Positions 30,049 to 40,229 of a stretch of DNA of 64,000 bases are shown one piece after another; position 1 is the first letter of the stretch; each line of letters opens with the position of its first letter. Made by a program: the position numbers and the translations under genes. The notes under the pieces are model-generated. The model was not told the origin of the DNA, ran no database searches, and worked only from the letters and a program-made list of their open reading frames with translations. This DNA comes from Ornithinimicrobium sp. INDO-MA30-4 (lineage in GTDB: Bacteria; Actinomycetota; Actinomycetes; Actinomycetales; Dermatophilaceae): contig NZ_CP091056.1 of the NCBI RefSeq assembly GCF_021535045.1, positions 1,984,001-2,048,000 on the forward strand. The letters run 5' to 3'.

Positions 30049-31654
30049 GTCGCCGCCAACAATTCGCGTTGGGTGTCTGCGATGGCCATCAAGGCGCTCT
30101 GATGCGTCACCGCGATCACGCACCGGCTGCTGGCCAAGCGAAGGAGCGCCTCGTGCACCTGGGCCGTCGCTGTCGGGTCAAGGTGGGCAGTCGGCTCATC
30201 CAACAAGATCACCGACGTATCAGACAGGGCCGCACGGGCCAGGACGATGCGGGCTCGCTGGCCTGCCGACATACCAAACCCGTCTTCGCCGAAGGCGGTG
30301 TCGAGTTCACTGGGCAAACCATGCGCCCAGCGCTCCAGGTCGACGTCTTGCAGCGCCTCCCAGATGGCGGCATCGCTGGCCTCATTGCCCAAGGTCAGAG
30401 CGTTGCGCAGCGTCCCGGCAGGCAGGTAGGGCCGACCGGTGACGAAGTGCACGTCACCGCTGATCACAACACCGGTGTTTGCAGTGCGCAGACCGGCGAT
30501 GATCTCGAGCAACGTCGTCTTGCCAGCCCCGCTGATGCCGGTGACGGTGTGCAGCCCACGGTCCCAACTCGCGGCAAACCCACCGATGACTTCATTGGCC
30601 GCCGCTGGGTATCGATAGGTCACGCCTTGCATCGAGACAGCAGCACCGCCGGGGTCGATCAGGTGTGCGCTTTGAGAACTCTGAGCATCCTCGGCCTTGG
30701 GGTCCACGTCGTCGCTCACTAACTCATTGGCCACATCATCGAGGGCCTGCACCCCATCGGCCGCCGCGTGGAACTCGGCCCCGACCTTACGGATTGGCCA
30801 ATATGCCTCTGGTGCGAGCAAGATCGCGAGCAACCCGGCAAACAACTCCATCGATCCATAGGTCAGGCGCAGGCCGACCGTGACCGCCACGATGGCAACC
30901 GAGAGCGAGGCCAGCAGCTCTAGGGCTGCCGAGCTCATGAAGGCCAACCGCAACGTGCGCATGGTGGCTCGTCGGTGTGCACCGTTGACCTGGGCAATCA
31001 CCTCGGTCTGGCGCTCGGCGCGACCATAGTTCACCAGCGTCGGCAGCCCTTTCATCACGTCGCTGAAATGACCCGAGAGGTCCGCCAATCGCTGCCACCG
31101 GCGCTGGGTTTCCCGCTCGGTGGCCATGCCAATCAGCGCCGCAAAGAAGGGCAACAGCGGCAAGGTCAACAGCACGATGAGGGCGCTGATGGGGTCGACC
31201 CAGAGCAGCGCCAGGAGTGCCAGCACCGGAGTAACCACGCCAGCGATGAGCGCCGGAAGATATTGGTGACATACGGCTCGATGGCGGTGACGCCCTGCGA
31301 GGCCAATGCCGCGCGGGTGGCCGGTTCGATGGCCTGCTCGAAGGAGCGCTCAACCAACGAGTGGTGAGGCTGCGGCGCAGTTCGCGCGAAACCAAGGCTG
31401 CCAGCCGGGCGCTGACCGTTTCGGCTAGCCAACTGGCCACGGCACGGGCCGCCATCACCGCCACCAGCGACGCGATAGGTATGACGAGCCGGCCCTGCGC
31501 GATGACCTGCACCACGAGGTTGGTCACGGCGGCGGCGACTCCGATTGCTAAGCCCCTGGATCACGCCCAGCGCGGCCAGCAGCACCAGCGGCTTGCGAGC
31601 GCTGGGCACCAGTGTCACCAACCGTTTATCAAACGGGCCGCCTGACTTGCTCAT
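30045..31654 (-). CDS. cydD: Cytochrome bd assembly exporter subunit CydD (several frameshifts)
   Basis: About 536-residue ABC half-transporter. N-terminal KRLVTLVPSARKPLVLLAALGVIQGL and VTNLVVQVIAQGRLVIPIASLVAVMAARA lead to the CydD-like FFAALIGMATERETQRRWQRLADLSGHFSDVMKGLPTLVNYGRAERQ segment. The nucleotide-binding domain has GISGAGKTTLLEIIAGL, FGEDGFGMSAGQRARIVLARA and VILLDEPTAHLD. Frames change near 31550, 31360 and 31258. ATG 31654 overlaps the cydB stop by ATGA. Partner of CydC. Confidence 0.9.
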
Positions 31655-32675
31655 CCCACCGAAACCGGATCCGGGATGTTCGCCACGGAAAGCCGCTTGC
31701 GGAAAGTCCAGTAGGTCCACGTCGTGTAGAGCAACATGATCGGGGTGAAGACCAGCGCAGCACCTGTCATGATCTGCAAGGTCAAGTCGCTGCTCGAGGC
31801 GTTGGTCACGGTGAGCGAAGTCCCGTCGGCCAAGGTCGTCGGCATCACCGCGGGGTAGAGGGCCACAAAGTAGGTTGCCGTTGTGGCGGCGACGGTGATG
31901 ACCACGCCGACGAACGCCATACCCTCACGTCCTTGGTGGTTGAACGCCAAGGCCGCGACCAGGGCCACCGCTGCGAGCACCGACAGCATCCAGGTCCACG
32001 CGGTGCCCTGGGTGAAGCCGAGCCAACTGAGCAAGACGACCGCGCCTAGGGCCGTTGGTGCGCCGAGCCGCCAGCCGAGTGCTTGAGCGTCGTCGCGGAT
32101 CGGGCCACGCGTCTTGAGTGCCAAGAAGAATGCCCCGTTGGTCAGGCTGAGGCCCACGATGACGGCTCCACCCAGCAGGCTGACCGGGTTGAGCAGGGTC
32201 AGCAGGTTGCCGGTGAACTCAAAGTCCGCGTCAATCGGGAGGCCTCGGACCAGGTTAGTCAGGGCAACACCAACAAGAAGGGGCTGCAATGGAGCCACCG
32301 ATGATGGTCGCGTCCCAGCGTTTGCGCCACTGCACGTCGTCGCGCTTGGACCGATACTCAAGCCCATATTGCGCAGGATGAGGGCGACCAGCAGAAAAGA
32401 AACGGCAAGTAGAACGCCGAGAACATCGTGGCGTACCAGTGCGGGAACGCCGCAAACATGGCCCCACCTGCGGTGATGAGCCACACTTCGTTGCCATCCC
32501 AGTGCGGGCCAATGGTGGCGAGCATGACTCGGCGACGCTTTTCGCCCAGGCCTGGCGTGTCGTGACGACCGAGCACGGGCAGCAGCGCGCCGACCCCGAA
32601 GTCAAAGCCTTCGAGCACGAGATAGCCGGCCCAGAGCAGGCCGATAAGGCAGAACCAGATTAGTGGGAGGTCCAT
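31651..32675 (-). CDS. cydB: Cytochrome bd ubiquinol/menaquinol oxidase subunit II (two frameshifts)
   Basis: About 341-residue membrane subunit. It begins PLIWFCLIGLLWAGYLVLEGFDFGVGALLP, with TIGPHWDGNEVWLITAGGAMFAAFPHWYATMFS, the CydB signature. Frames change near 32375 and near 32290, the latter inside WDATIIGGSIA-PLLVGVALTNLVRG. About nine membrane helices are present. An AAAGGA ribosome site precedes ATG 32675, 18 bases after cydA. CydA and CydB form the bd oxidase, which reduces oxygen at low tension without pumping protons. Confidence 0.93.
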
Positions 32676-32693
32676 GGCGATGTCCTTTCGGGA

Positions 32694-34148
32694 TCAGTAG
32701 GCGAACTGCAGCGGAGCGTCTTCGTCATCGGTCTCCAGCTCTGCCGGGTCAACGAAAGGCTCGGCCCCCGGGCGACGTAGGTCAAAAAGAGCTTCACTTC
32801 GATGACTGCGAGCGCCGCATAGAGGGCTGTATAGACACTCATGGAGACCCAGATCTCGGTGGTGCTGACGGACGGTGAGACGGCCGAGTTAGTTGTCATC
32901 AGGCCATAAACAACCCACGGCTGACGGCCCGCCTCGGTGAAGATCCAGCCGAAGGAGTTGGCAAAAATCGGCAATAACGGCGTTACAAGGGCAACCGTTG
33001 TCCACCACTTGGCGCTCGGCGTGCGATTGCCGCGAGTCACCCACAGCATCAGGGCGGCGATGCCCATCGTGGCAAAACCAAGGCCCATCATCAGGCGGAA
33101 AGACCAGTAGGTCAGCGGGATCACCGGCGCGTAATCATCGGCAGTGACGAGCGCCGCCACCTCTGGGCCGTATTGCTCCCCGACTTGGGCTGCCATCGCT
33201 GCCTCACTGATCTGCAAGTCATTGATGCCTTCGACTTCGGCATTCCAGTCACCGGTGCCCAGGAAGGACAGCAGCCCGGGGATTTCAATGATGCGAGTGG
33301 CTTCGCTGCCATCGAGCGGCCCGATCGACAGCACCGAGAATGGCGCATTGTCGGTCGTTTCGTAGAGAGCTTCGGCCGCGGCCATCTTCATGGGCTGCAC
33401 TTCGGTCATGATCTTGCCTTGGATGTCCCCGGTGATCGTGACCGCCAGACCCGAAACCAGAGCGACGACAGCACCCACCCGCACAGCCTTGCGATACAGC
33501 CGGTCATCTTCAGCGTCGGTGGTGCGTCGCATCAGCCAAAACGCGACGCCCATGACCACGGCACCACCCACCATGTAAGCGGAGGCCGCGACGTGCGGGA
33601 AGGTCACGAGTTGCACTTTGTTGGTCAGGATCGCCACGAAGTCGGTCATTTCGGCGCGGCCGGTCTCGGGGTTAAACCGGTAACCCACGGGGTTTTGCAT
33701 GAAGGAGTTGGCGGCCAGGATGAAGTAGGCCGACAGCAGCGTGCCGATGTGGACCAGCCACATGGAGGCGGCGTGGAGCCTTTCGGGGACGCGACCCCAG
33801 CCGAAGATCCAGACACCGAGGAAGGTCGACTCGAGGAAGAACGCCAGCAGCGCCTCAAAGGCCAAGGGCGCACCGAAGATGTCACCGACAAAGCGTGAGT
33901 AGTCCGACCAGTTCATCCCAAACTGAAACTCTTGGACTAGGCCAGTGACCAGACCAAGGGCGAAGTTGATCATGAACAGCTTGCCGAAAAACTTGGTCAG
34001 GCGCAGGTATTCGGGCTTGTGCGTGCGCACACCATTGGGTGTGGAATCCCGCGACGATGGCGGACAGGCCAATCGTGACCGGCACAAACAAGAAGTGATA
34101 AACAGTCGTGATGGCGAATTGCCACCTAGCCAGGTCAACAGCATCCAC
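32694..34148 (-). CDS. cydA: Cytochrome bd oxidase subunit I (two frameshifts)
   Basis: About 484 residues from GTG 34148 (DAVDLARWQFAITTVYHFLFVPVTIGLS; the His in TTVYHF is the b595 ligand region). The frame changes near 34045 before KPEYLRLTKFFGKLFMINFALG and again near 32770, so the true C terminus is AYTGA-side at 32694. Conserved features are GLVQEFQFGMNWSDYSRFVGDIFGAPLAFEALLAFFLESTFLG, the b558 ligands near VTFPHVAASAYM and a short Q-loop containing NDLQISEAAMAAQ, like the short-loop CydA of Gram-positives. First gene of the cyd operon. Confidence 0.94.
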
Positions 34149-34170
34149 GTGAACTCCCCAGGGCGTAATA

Positions 34171-34204
34171 ACTACGTTACGTAGTAGAAACTACATCACG
34201 TAGT
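34171..34204. promoter_or_regulatory. Twin palindromic operator upstream of cydA
   Basis: A perfect 15-base palindrome, ACTACGTTACGTAGT (34171-34185), is followed by a near-copy, ACTACATCACGTAGT (34190-34204), with centres 19 bases apart, 23 bases upstream of the cydA start. BlaI/MecI operators are TACA/TGTA-type dyads, and the arm ACTACA fits. With a BlaI gene at the end of the same operon, this is a strong candidate for its binding site, though another repressor is possible. Confidence 0.7.
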
Positions 34205-34244
34205 TGAGGGTTGTCATACGTGGCTAAGCGTGCGTGTGCTTCTA

Positions 34245-34293
34245 GCGGAGCGATATGAGCGAAACCGGGCAGATCTCGCTCATATCGCTCCGC
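34245..34293. repeat. 18-base perfect inverted repeat with 13-base loop
   Basis: GCGGAGCGATATGAGCGA (34245-34262) is matched perfectly by TCGCTCATATCGCTCCGC (34276-34293). It lies between the end of pxpC and the cydA promoter region. There is no T run on either side, so it is not a standard intrinsic terminator, although it could end pxp transcription or act as an operator or repeat element. Confidence 0.8.
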
Positions 34294-34308
34294 CAGGTGA
34301 CATCGGCG

Positions 34309-35171
34309 CTAGTTACTCCAGCGGAAACGCACCGCTTGCCCAGGCTGCAACTGGGCCGCAAGGTCGACGTCGGCCTCGGTCAGCACGCCAATCACCGGAT
34401 AGCCGCCAGTCACCGGGTGGTCGTTAAGGAAGATGATCGGCTCGCCGCTGGGCGGCACTTGCACGCAACCGCGCACCATCGCTTCGCTCGGCAACTCCTG
34501 ATCTTGGTATGCGGTGTCGCGAGTGAGCCCGTTGCCCTCCAGCCGGACACCAACCCGGTTGCTACGACTGCTCACGGACCACACTTGCGCGGTGATCGCG
34601 GCGTGATCACTAAACCAGTCTGACCGCGGCCCTGGCAGCAGTTTTAACTCAACGGTGCCCGTTGCGGGGACGGCGCTAGCGACAGCGTCCACATTGGGGA
34701 ACGTGCCCTCAAACTCACCAATCGGAACCACATCACCCGCTCGGACTTGTTCCGGCCCCAGACCGGCCAGGGTGTCGGTCGAACGCGATCCCAACACAGC
34801 CGGCACGTCAAAGCCACCGCGCACCGTCAGGTATGTCCGCAGCCCACGGGCAGGTTGGCCAACCCTGATGACGTCGCCATCGTTCAACTGCAAGACGGCG
34901 TTGTGGGGTCGGCGGTGACCATTCACAGAGATCTCGGCATCAGCGCCGGTCAGGGCCACGATCTGCGCTCCGTGGATTGTGGCAGCAAACCCGCCAAAGG
35001 TGATCTCGATAGCTGCAAGCCCTCGCCATGCGCGACCATCCGAGCGCCCAGTTCATAGGCCCCGCGATCAACGGCTCCCGAGAGCCCGACGCCGACTGCC
35101 GCATACCCAGGTCGTCCGCCGTCTTGAAACAGAGCCAGCGGACCGGGCGCGATGACCTCGATGGCACTCAT
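34309..35171 (-). CDS. pxpC: 5-oxoprolinase subunit C (biotin-dependent carboxyltransferase-like; one frameshift)
   Basis: About 287 residues from ATG 35171. The N terminus AIEVIAPGPLALFQDGGRPGYAAVGVGLSGAVDRGAYELGARMV is the KipA/PxpC signature; after a frame change near 35000 it continues with GFDVPAVLGSRSTDTLAGLG, LKLLPGPRSDWF and GVRLEGNGL. PxpABC hydrolyses 5-oxoproline to glutamate with ATP. Its ATG overlaps the pxpB stop. Last gene of the NRAMP-pxpA-pxpB-pxpC operon. Confidence 0.92.
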
Positions 35172-35800
35172 CGGCGGGCCTTCACGAATCGCACCGTGGC
35201 CCCGGGCGACAGCAGTGCCGGCGGCTCTCGGTCGGTGTCCCACATCTGATCGGCCGTGCTGCCGATCAACTGCCAACCTCCCGGTGACGTGCGGGGATAG
35301 ACGGCGCTGAACTCTCCGGCGAGCGCCACAGCACCCGGCGGCACCTTGGTGCGTGGCTCATCGCGACGAGGGACAACCAACCGTGAGTCGCCACCAACCA
35401 GATACGCAAAACCCGGAGCGAAGCCAAAGAAGCCCACGGTCCACGAAGTCTCGGTATGCGCCGCAATCACTTCACGCGTCGATAGGCCGGTGTGTTTGGC
35501 CACGTCATCGAGATCTTCACCGTCATAGCGGACTTTGATCTCGACCTCTTCACCTGCGTTTTGCCCCAGCTCGGCAGTCTCGTCGAGGCGGGAAGCCAAG
35601 TTGGTGATGTGCACGCCCAGACCTTCCAGCACGGCTCGCTTCTCGACCCGCAGCATCAGGGTGCGAGCCGCAGGCACTAACTCCGTCACGCCCGGCAGGT
35701 CGGCCTGTTCCATCAGAGCGTGGAGCGCGGCGACCTGTTGCAATGAGCTGACTTCGCAGAGCAGCGCTCGCTCGCCGAGCGGCCTGATCGTCACATCCAT
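35168..35800 (-). CDS. pxpB: 5-oxoprolinase subunit B (KipI-like)
   Basis: Intact 210-residue KipI/PxpB. Signatures include IRPLGERALLCEVSS near the N terminus, KVRYDGEDLDDVAKHTGLSTREVIAAHTETSWTVGFFGFAPGFAYLVGGD and VPPGAVALAGEFSAVYPRTSPGGWQLIGST. It is the cyclophilin-fold partner of PxpC. It follows pxpA with a single intervening base and overlaps pxpC by four. In Bacillus the homologue KipI also inhibits a sporulation kinase; no such role is implied here. Confidence 0.94.
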   Translation of the reverse strand: MDVTIRPLGERALLCEVSSLQQVAALHALMEQADLPGVTELVPAARTLMLRVEKRAVLEGLGVHITNLASRLDETAELGQNAGEEVEIKVRYDGEDLDDVAKHTGLSTREVIAAHTETSWTVGFFGFAPGFAYLVGGDSRLVVPRRDEPRTKVPPGAVALAGEFSAVYPRTSPGGWQLIGSTADQMWDTDREPPALLSPGATVRFVKARR

Positions 35801-35801
35801 G

Positions 35802-36581
35802 TCAGCTCACAAACTTCGTAATCGTGACGCCCGCAGCGGTGAGTTCGGAACGAACCTTCTCTGCCATCTCGACAGCGCCCGGTGAGTCACCGTGAGTGCA
35901 TAGTGACTGTGCCGACACCTCGACCTGCGAGCCATCATTCGCGGTGATGAAGCCTTGCGTGACGAGCGTGACCATCCGGTGCGCGACCTCCTCCGGGTCA
36001 TGCAGCAAGGCTCCCGGTTCGCTGCGAGGGACCAGCCGGCCCTGGGGCGTGTAGCCACGATCAGCAAACGCCTCCGTCACCACGCGAAGCCCCTGATCTG
36101 CACCGATGCGCAGCGATGCCGCACCGGGCAGACCCAGAACAGGAAGGGACGAGTCGTATGCGGTGATGGCTTCAACAACAGCTTTGGCTTGGCCTTCGTT
36201 GTCGATCACTGCGTGATAAAGCGCTCCGTGCGGCTTCACATAGACGACGCGAGTGCCGGCGGCACGACACATCGCCTCAAGCGCGCCCAGTTGATAAAGC
36301 ACGTCAGCGGCTAACTCAGCCGGGTCTATATCGATAAACCGTCGGCCAAACCCGGCCAGGTCGCGATAGCCGACCTGGGCTCCGACGGCCACGCCGCGCT
36401 CGGCAGCCTGAGCCACCGTGCGTCGCAGGGTCAGCGGGTCACCGGCGTGAAACCCGCAGGCGACGTTGGCGCTGGTGACGATCTCGAGCATGGCTTCGTC
36501 ATCGCCGAGTTTCCAGGTGCCGAACGACTCGCCAAGGTCAGCATTGAGGTCAACGACTAGATCAGTCTGCGCGTGACTCAT
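35802..36581 (-). CDS. pxpA: 5-oxoprolinase subunit A (LamB/YcsF family)
   Basis: About 259 residues from ATG 36581, which overlaps the transporter stop by ATGA; an open extension upstream to 36824 lies inside the transporter and is not family-like. Motifs are DLNADLGESFGTWKLGDDEAMLEIVTSANVACGFHAGDP, VGAQVGYRDLAGFGRR, VKPHGALYH and the C-terminal SLCTHGDSPGAV, with the conserved Asp and His residues of the YcsF active site. Confidence 0.94.
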   Translation of the reverse strand: MSHAQTDLVVDLNADLGESFGTWKLGDDEAMLEIVTSANVACGFHAGDPLTLRRTVAQAAERGVAVGAQVGYRDLAGFGRRFIDIDPAELAADVLYQLGALEAMCRAAGTRVVYVKPHGALYHAVIDNEGQAKAVVEAITAYDSSLPVLGLPGAASLRIGADQGLRVVTEAFADRGYTPQGRLVPRSEPGALLHDPEEVAHRMVTLVTQGFITANDGSQVEVSAQSLCTHGDSPGAVEMAEKVRSELTAAGVTITKFVS

Positions 36582-37817
36582 GTCCACAGTGTCCCAAGGC
36601 TCGACAGCGACTGGAAGCCCAAGAAGAGCGTCAGCAGCCAGGCAAGGACACCGATGATGAGCAACCACCTGGGGTAGACGTAACCCTGCAGCAGATCGCG
36701 GCGGCGCCATGCTGCATACAAGATCACGGTGAATCCGAGGGGCAGGATCACGCCGTTCAGAGCTCCGACAAAGAGCAGCAGCGTGACGGGCGCCTGGCCA
36801 AGGACCACAAACAAGAAGGCACACACGATGATGAAGACCACGGTGATCATGCTGCGTGCCCGCTCAGAGGTCTTGCTCGTCGTCAGGAACGAGGCACTGG
36901 TGTAGGAAGCGCCAATCACGGAGGTCAAGGCGGCCGCCCAGAAGATGACACCAAAGGCCCGAAGCCCAAACTCGCCTGCCGCAAACTCGAATGCACTGGC
37001 GGCCGGGTTGCTGGGGTCAAGGTTCGCGCCCTGGCTGACAACACCAAGGATCGCCAGGAAGAAGATGGCGCGCATGACGCCGGTGACCAGGATGCCCACC
37101 ACCGAACCGGTGGCGATGGAGCGCACGTTGCTCGGCCCACTCTCGCCCGCGTCAATGAGGCGGTGCGCACCGGCATACGTGATGTAGCCACCGACGGTGC
37201 CACCGATCAAGGTGGTGATGATCAGGAAGTCAATCGTGTCTGGCGCGAAGGTCTGCTTCACGGCCTCGGCCACTGGTGGGTCGGTCGTGAGCGCGATGAT
37301 GGTCGTGATCAGGATCATCAGCCCACCGAGGACGACCACGATTCGGTCAAGCGCCATCCCGGCCCGCTTGCTGAGGAAGACACCGATCGCCAGGATTGCC
37401 GAAATCACAGCGCCGATCGTGGGGTCTAGGCCGAGCATGGCGTCGAGACCGAGGCCGGTGCCAGCGATGTTGCCGATGTTGAACGCCAAACCACCCGAAA
37501 CGATCAGGAAAGCCAGCACCCATCCCAGCCCCGGCGCGATCTTGTTGGCGAGTTCGTTGCCGCGCAGACCAGAGACGCCGATGACCCGCCAGACGTTCAT
37601 CTGGACGGCAATGTCGACCAAGATCGAAACACCGATCGCGAAGGCGAAAGCCGCGCCGATCTCGATAGTGAAGTTGGTGGTCTGGGTGATGAAGCCCGGC
37701 CCGACGGCCGAGGTCGCCATCAGGAACATCGCGCCGATCAGCGCACTGCGCTTTCCTTTGGCTTGCCCCTTTGGGCTTTCGGCTTTCCTTGGTGGTCTTT
37801 GCCGGCTCGCTAGCCAT
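36578..37817 (-). CDS. NRAMP-family divalent metal transporter-like protein (one frameshift)
   Basis: About 413 residues with 11 membrane helices. The core begins IGAMFLMATSAVGPGFITQTTNFT. Canonical NRAMP metal sites read DPGN in helix 1 and MPH in helix 6; neither is evident, which matches the NRAMP-related YcsG group found beside pxp genes in Bacillus. The frame changes near 37750, within a Lys-rich N-terminal tail. It is the first gene of the pxp operon, coupled to pxpA by ATGA. The transported solute may be 5-oxoproline or a related compound instead of a metal; that is inference from context. Confidence 0.82.
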
Positions 37818-37902
37818 TTGGGTCTCCGTAGCGCTCAGATCGTGCGGTCAGATAGTGCCGCCGACGGAGCCGCACCATTGCGAATAGAACGAACCTAGCG
37901 AT

Positions 37903-37911
37903 TGTTGAACA
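37903..37911. promoter_or_regulatory. Small dyad in the NRAMP-pxp / GntR intergenic region
   Basis: TGTTGAACA is a short dyad of the kind bound by FadR/FCD-type GntR regulators. It lies between the divergent transporter operon and the GntR gene, at a place suited to control of both. The site is short, so it is only a candidate. Confidence 0.35.
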
Positions 37912-37944
37912 GTTGCACAATAGATCGATATGTATGTTGTACCT

Positions 37945-38658
37945 ATGAGTGAGCACTCCGCCTCGGCCGAAGCGACAAGCCTGGTGGATCAACTTTCCAC
38001 CGCGTCGAACCGCTTTGCTCAGCCCCGCTCTGCGCCCGAACGGGTCGCTGACTTCCTGCGCGAAGAGATCGTTCAGGGGCGCCTGGGGAGTGGAACTCAA
38101 CTCACCGAAGAGTCGATCAGTGGCACGCTATCGGTGGCTCGCAACACCGTGCGAGAGGCCTTCACCCTGCTCACCGCCGAACGGCTGGTCGCACGCGAGC
38201 CACACCGCGGGGTATTCGTCCGCCAGCTTTCGCTGCCCGACATCGCCGATCTTTACCGTATGCGCCGCATCGTCGAACCCTCGGCGCTGCGGTCAGGTCC
38301 GGAGTTTGGTGAGCACAGTGTCGACCTGCTCGAGGCTGCCGTCAGCGAGGGATATAGAGCCCAGCAGGCAGAAGATCGGCATGGCGTTGCCTCGGCCAAC
38401 CAAGAGTGGCACCGGCACGCTGTGGGTATAGCTGGAAGCCAGCGCTTGGACCACACCATGTCGGGCTTGTTGGCAGAAATGCGCCTGGTGTTTGCGCAAA
38501 TGGACAATGATGTGGATTTTCACGCCAAATATCTGGCTCGCAACGAAGAAATCACCTCCATTGCCGCCCAAGGGGAGCGCGGTCGAGCCGCTGATGCCCT
38601 TGATGCCTACCTCGCGGAGGCGAGCGCTGACATACAAGCGAGTCTGTCGAGCGAGTAA
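37945..38658 (+). CDS. GntR-family (FadR/FCD) regulator
   Basis: About 237 residues from ATG 37945. The N-terminal winged helix reads APERVADFLREEIVQGRLGSGTQLTEESISGTLSVARNTVREAFTLLTAERLVAREPHRGVFVRQL; the C-terminal FCD domain includes DIADLYRMRRIVEPSAL and metal-ligand-type residues in NQEWHRHAVGIAGS. It is divergent from the NRAMP-pxpABC operon and is its likely regulator, probably responding to 5-oxoproline or a related acid. It ends four bases from the convergent cobQ gene. Confidence 0.9.
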   Translation: MSEHSASAEATSLVDQLSTASNRFAQPRSAPERVADFLREEIVQGRLGSGTQLTEESISGTLSVARNTVREAFTLLTAERLVAREPHRGVFVRQLSLPDIADLYRMRRIVEPSALRSGPEFGEHSVDLLEAAVSEGYRAQQAEDRHGVASANQEWHRHAVGIAGSQRLDHTMSGLLAEMRLVFAQMDNDVDFHAKYLARNEEITSIAAQGERGRAADALDAYLAEASADIQASLSSE

Positions 38659-38662
38659 ACGC

Positions 38663-40177
38663 CTAACGCCAGCCTGGCCCGGCGCCGGGCGGAGTCGCCG
38701 AGGCAGTCACATTGAGCAGGTGCCACATGTCGACTTCGGCTTCGATCCAGTCGGCAAGGCGATCAGCTTGACCATCAGGTGCCGCTGCATAAGTCGTGGG
38801 TGAAGGAGTGAAGTCACGCTTGCGGTCCAGCGCGACTTGAGTCAGGAAGTCCTGCCGGAACCCGTCAGAGTCAAAGAGCCCGTGCAGGCTGGTGCCATAG
38901 GTCGGGGTCGGCCGCGTCACGGCTGCACCTTCCTCTTCACCATCAATCTGCAACCAACTGCTCCCTGAAACCTGCGGGCGGCCCCACCGGATCTGATAGC
39001 CGCTGACACCAGCGCCCGTGTCGTGGGTATGCCCAGCGCTGCGACTCACGGTTTTAGGTGCGGTAAACACGGTGTGGGTTGGCAACAGCGCGAGACCCGG
39101 GACGATGCCTTCGCCTGACTCAAGGTCGTCCTCGATGCGTTCGCCCAACATCTGGTAACCGCCGCAAATGCCGAGAATCCAGGCATCGGTGCTGCTCAGC
39201 GCGTCGGCAAACCCTGAAGTCCGCAACCAGGCCAAGTCGTTGACGGTGGCGCGGCTGCCGGGCAAGACGATGAGATCGGCACGGGCAAGGTCATCAGGTC
39301 GCTCCACCCAACTCAGCTCAACATCAGGCTCGATCAGCAAGGGGTCTAGGTCAGAGGGTTGGACAGCGAAGGGTAGCGAACCGCAGCCACGCGCAGTGGT
39401 TTGCCGGTGCGGGCCCCGCTCCCCGCATACGCCCGACGTGCATGTCGAGAGAGTCCTCAACCCCAAGCATTGGCTCATCACCCAGGTGCGGCAACACCCC
39501 AAGCACCGGCACACCATCACGTAACTCCAGGTCAGCGATGCCGTCCTCGAGCAATGAGGCATCGCCGCGGAAGGAGTTCAACACGATGCCGACCACCTGT
39601 TGGCGCAGGTGGTCGGGGAGTAGGTCGAGCGTGCCGTGGGCAGCCGCGAACGCTCCACCTCGATCAATATCCACCACCAAAATCGCCGGTATGCCGGCCG
39701 CGGCGGCCAGGGCAGGTTCACCAAATCCCGGTCCAGCAGGTTGATCTCGGCAGCTCCGCCAGCACCCTCAGCAACCACAATCGGGTAGTCACCGCGCAAG
39801 CTGTCAAGAGCGCTCAGCACTGTCGAGCGAAGTAGCTTGGCGACCTCGCCGTAGTCTGCGGCATTCGTCGTCGAGACCTCGTCCCCGAGAACCACGACGT
39901 GACTGGCATTGCGGGTGGGCTTGAGCAGGATCGGGTTCATCCGCCGGTCTAACTCCACCCGGGCCGCGTGGGCCTGGACCGCTTGTGATCGCCCCACCTC
40001 GCCACCATCGGCCGTGACTGCGCTGTGGTTCGACATATTTTGGGCCTTGAAGGGCGCCACCCGCAGACCCTTACGGGCAAACGATCGGCACAGGGCGGCG
40101 GCCACGGTCGACTTGCCAGCGCCGCTGGTGGCGCCGACGACCATGATGGCTCCGGTGGGAGCGCCCGTTTCAGTCAC
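38663..40177 (-). CDS. cobQ: Cobyric acid synthase (two frameshifts)
   Basis: About 504 residues. The N-terminal synthetase domain has [70 protein letters not shown] and [18 protein letters not shown]. Frames change near 39720 and 39358. The glutaminase domain carries the nucleophile Cys in [11 protein letters not shown] and the C-terminal [13 protein letters not shown] with its catalytic His. CobQ amidates adenosylcobyrinic acid a,c-diamide at four side chains, giving cobyric acid. It is isolated from the rest of a corrin pathway; no ring-synthesis genes are in this window. Confidence 0.93.
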
Positions 40178-40229
40178 ACTTCATTGTCGCTGATATCAAG
40201 CGCACAGTTTCAGCGAGCGTGGACCGCTG

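Noticed and set aside
32694-34148. Calling the cyd genes pseudogenes because of frame changes
   Set aside because: All motifs of the oxidase and exporter remain, overlaps between genes are intact, and indels fall in short runs. Sequence error explains it better.
34171-34204. Reading the twin dyads before cydA as a Rex or ArcA site
   Set aside because: Rex sites have TTGTGAA-type arms and ArcA is not an actinomycete regulator; the arms here fit a BlaI-type operator better.
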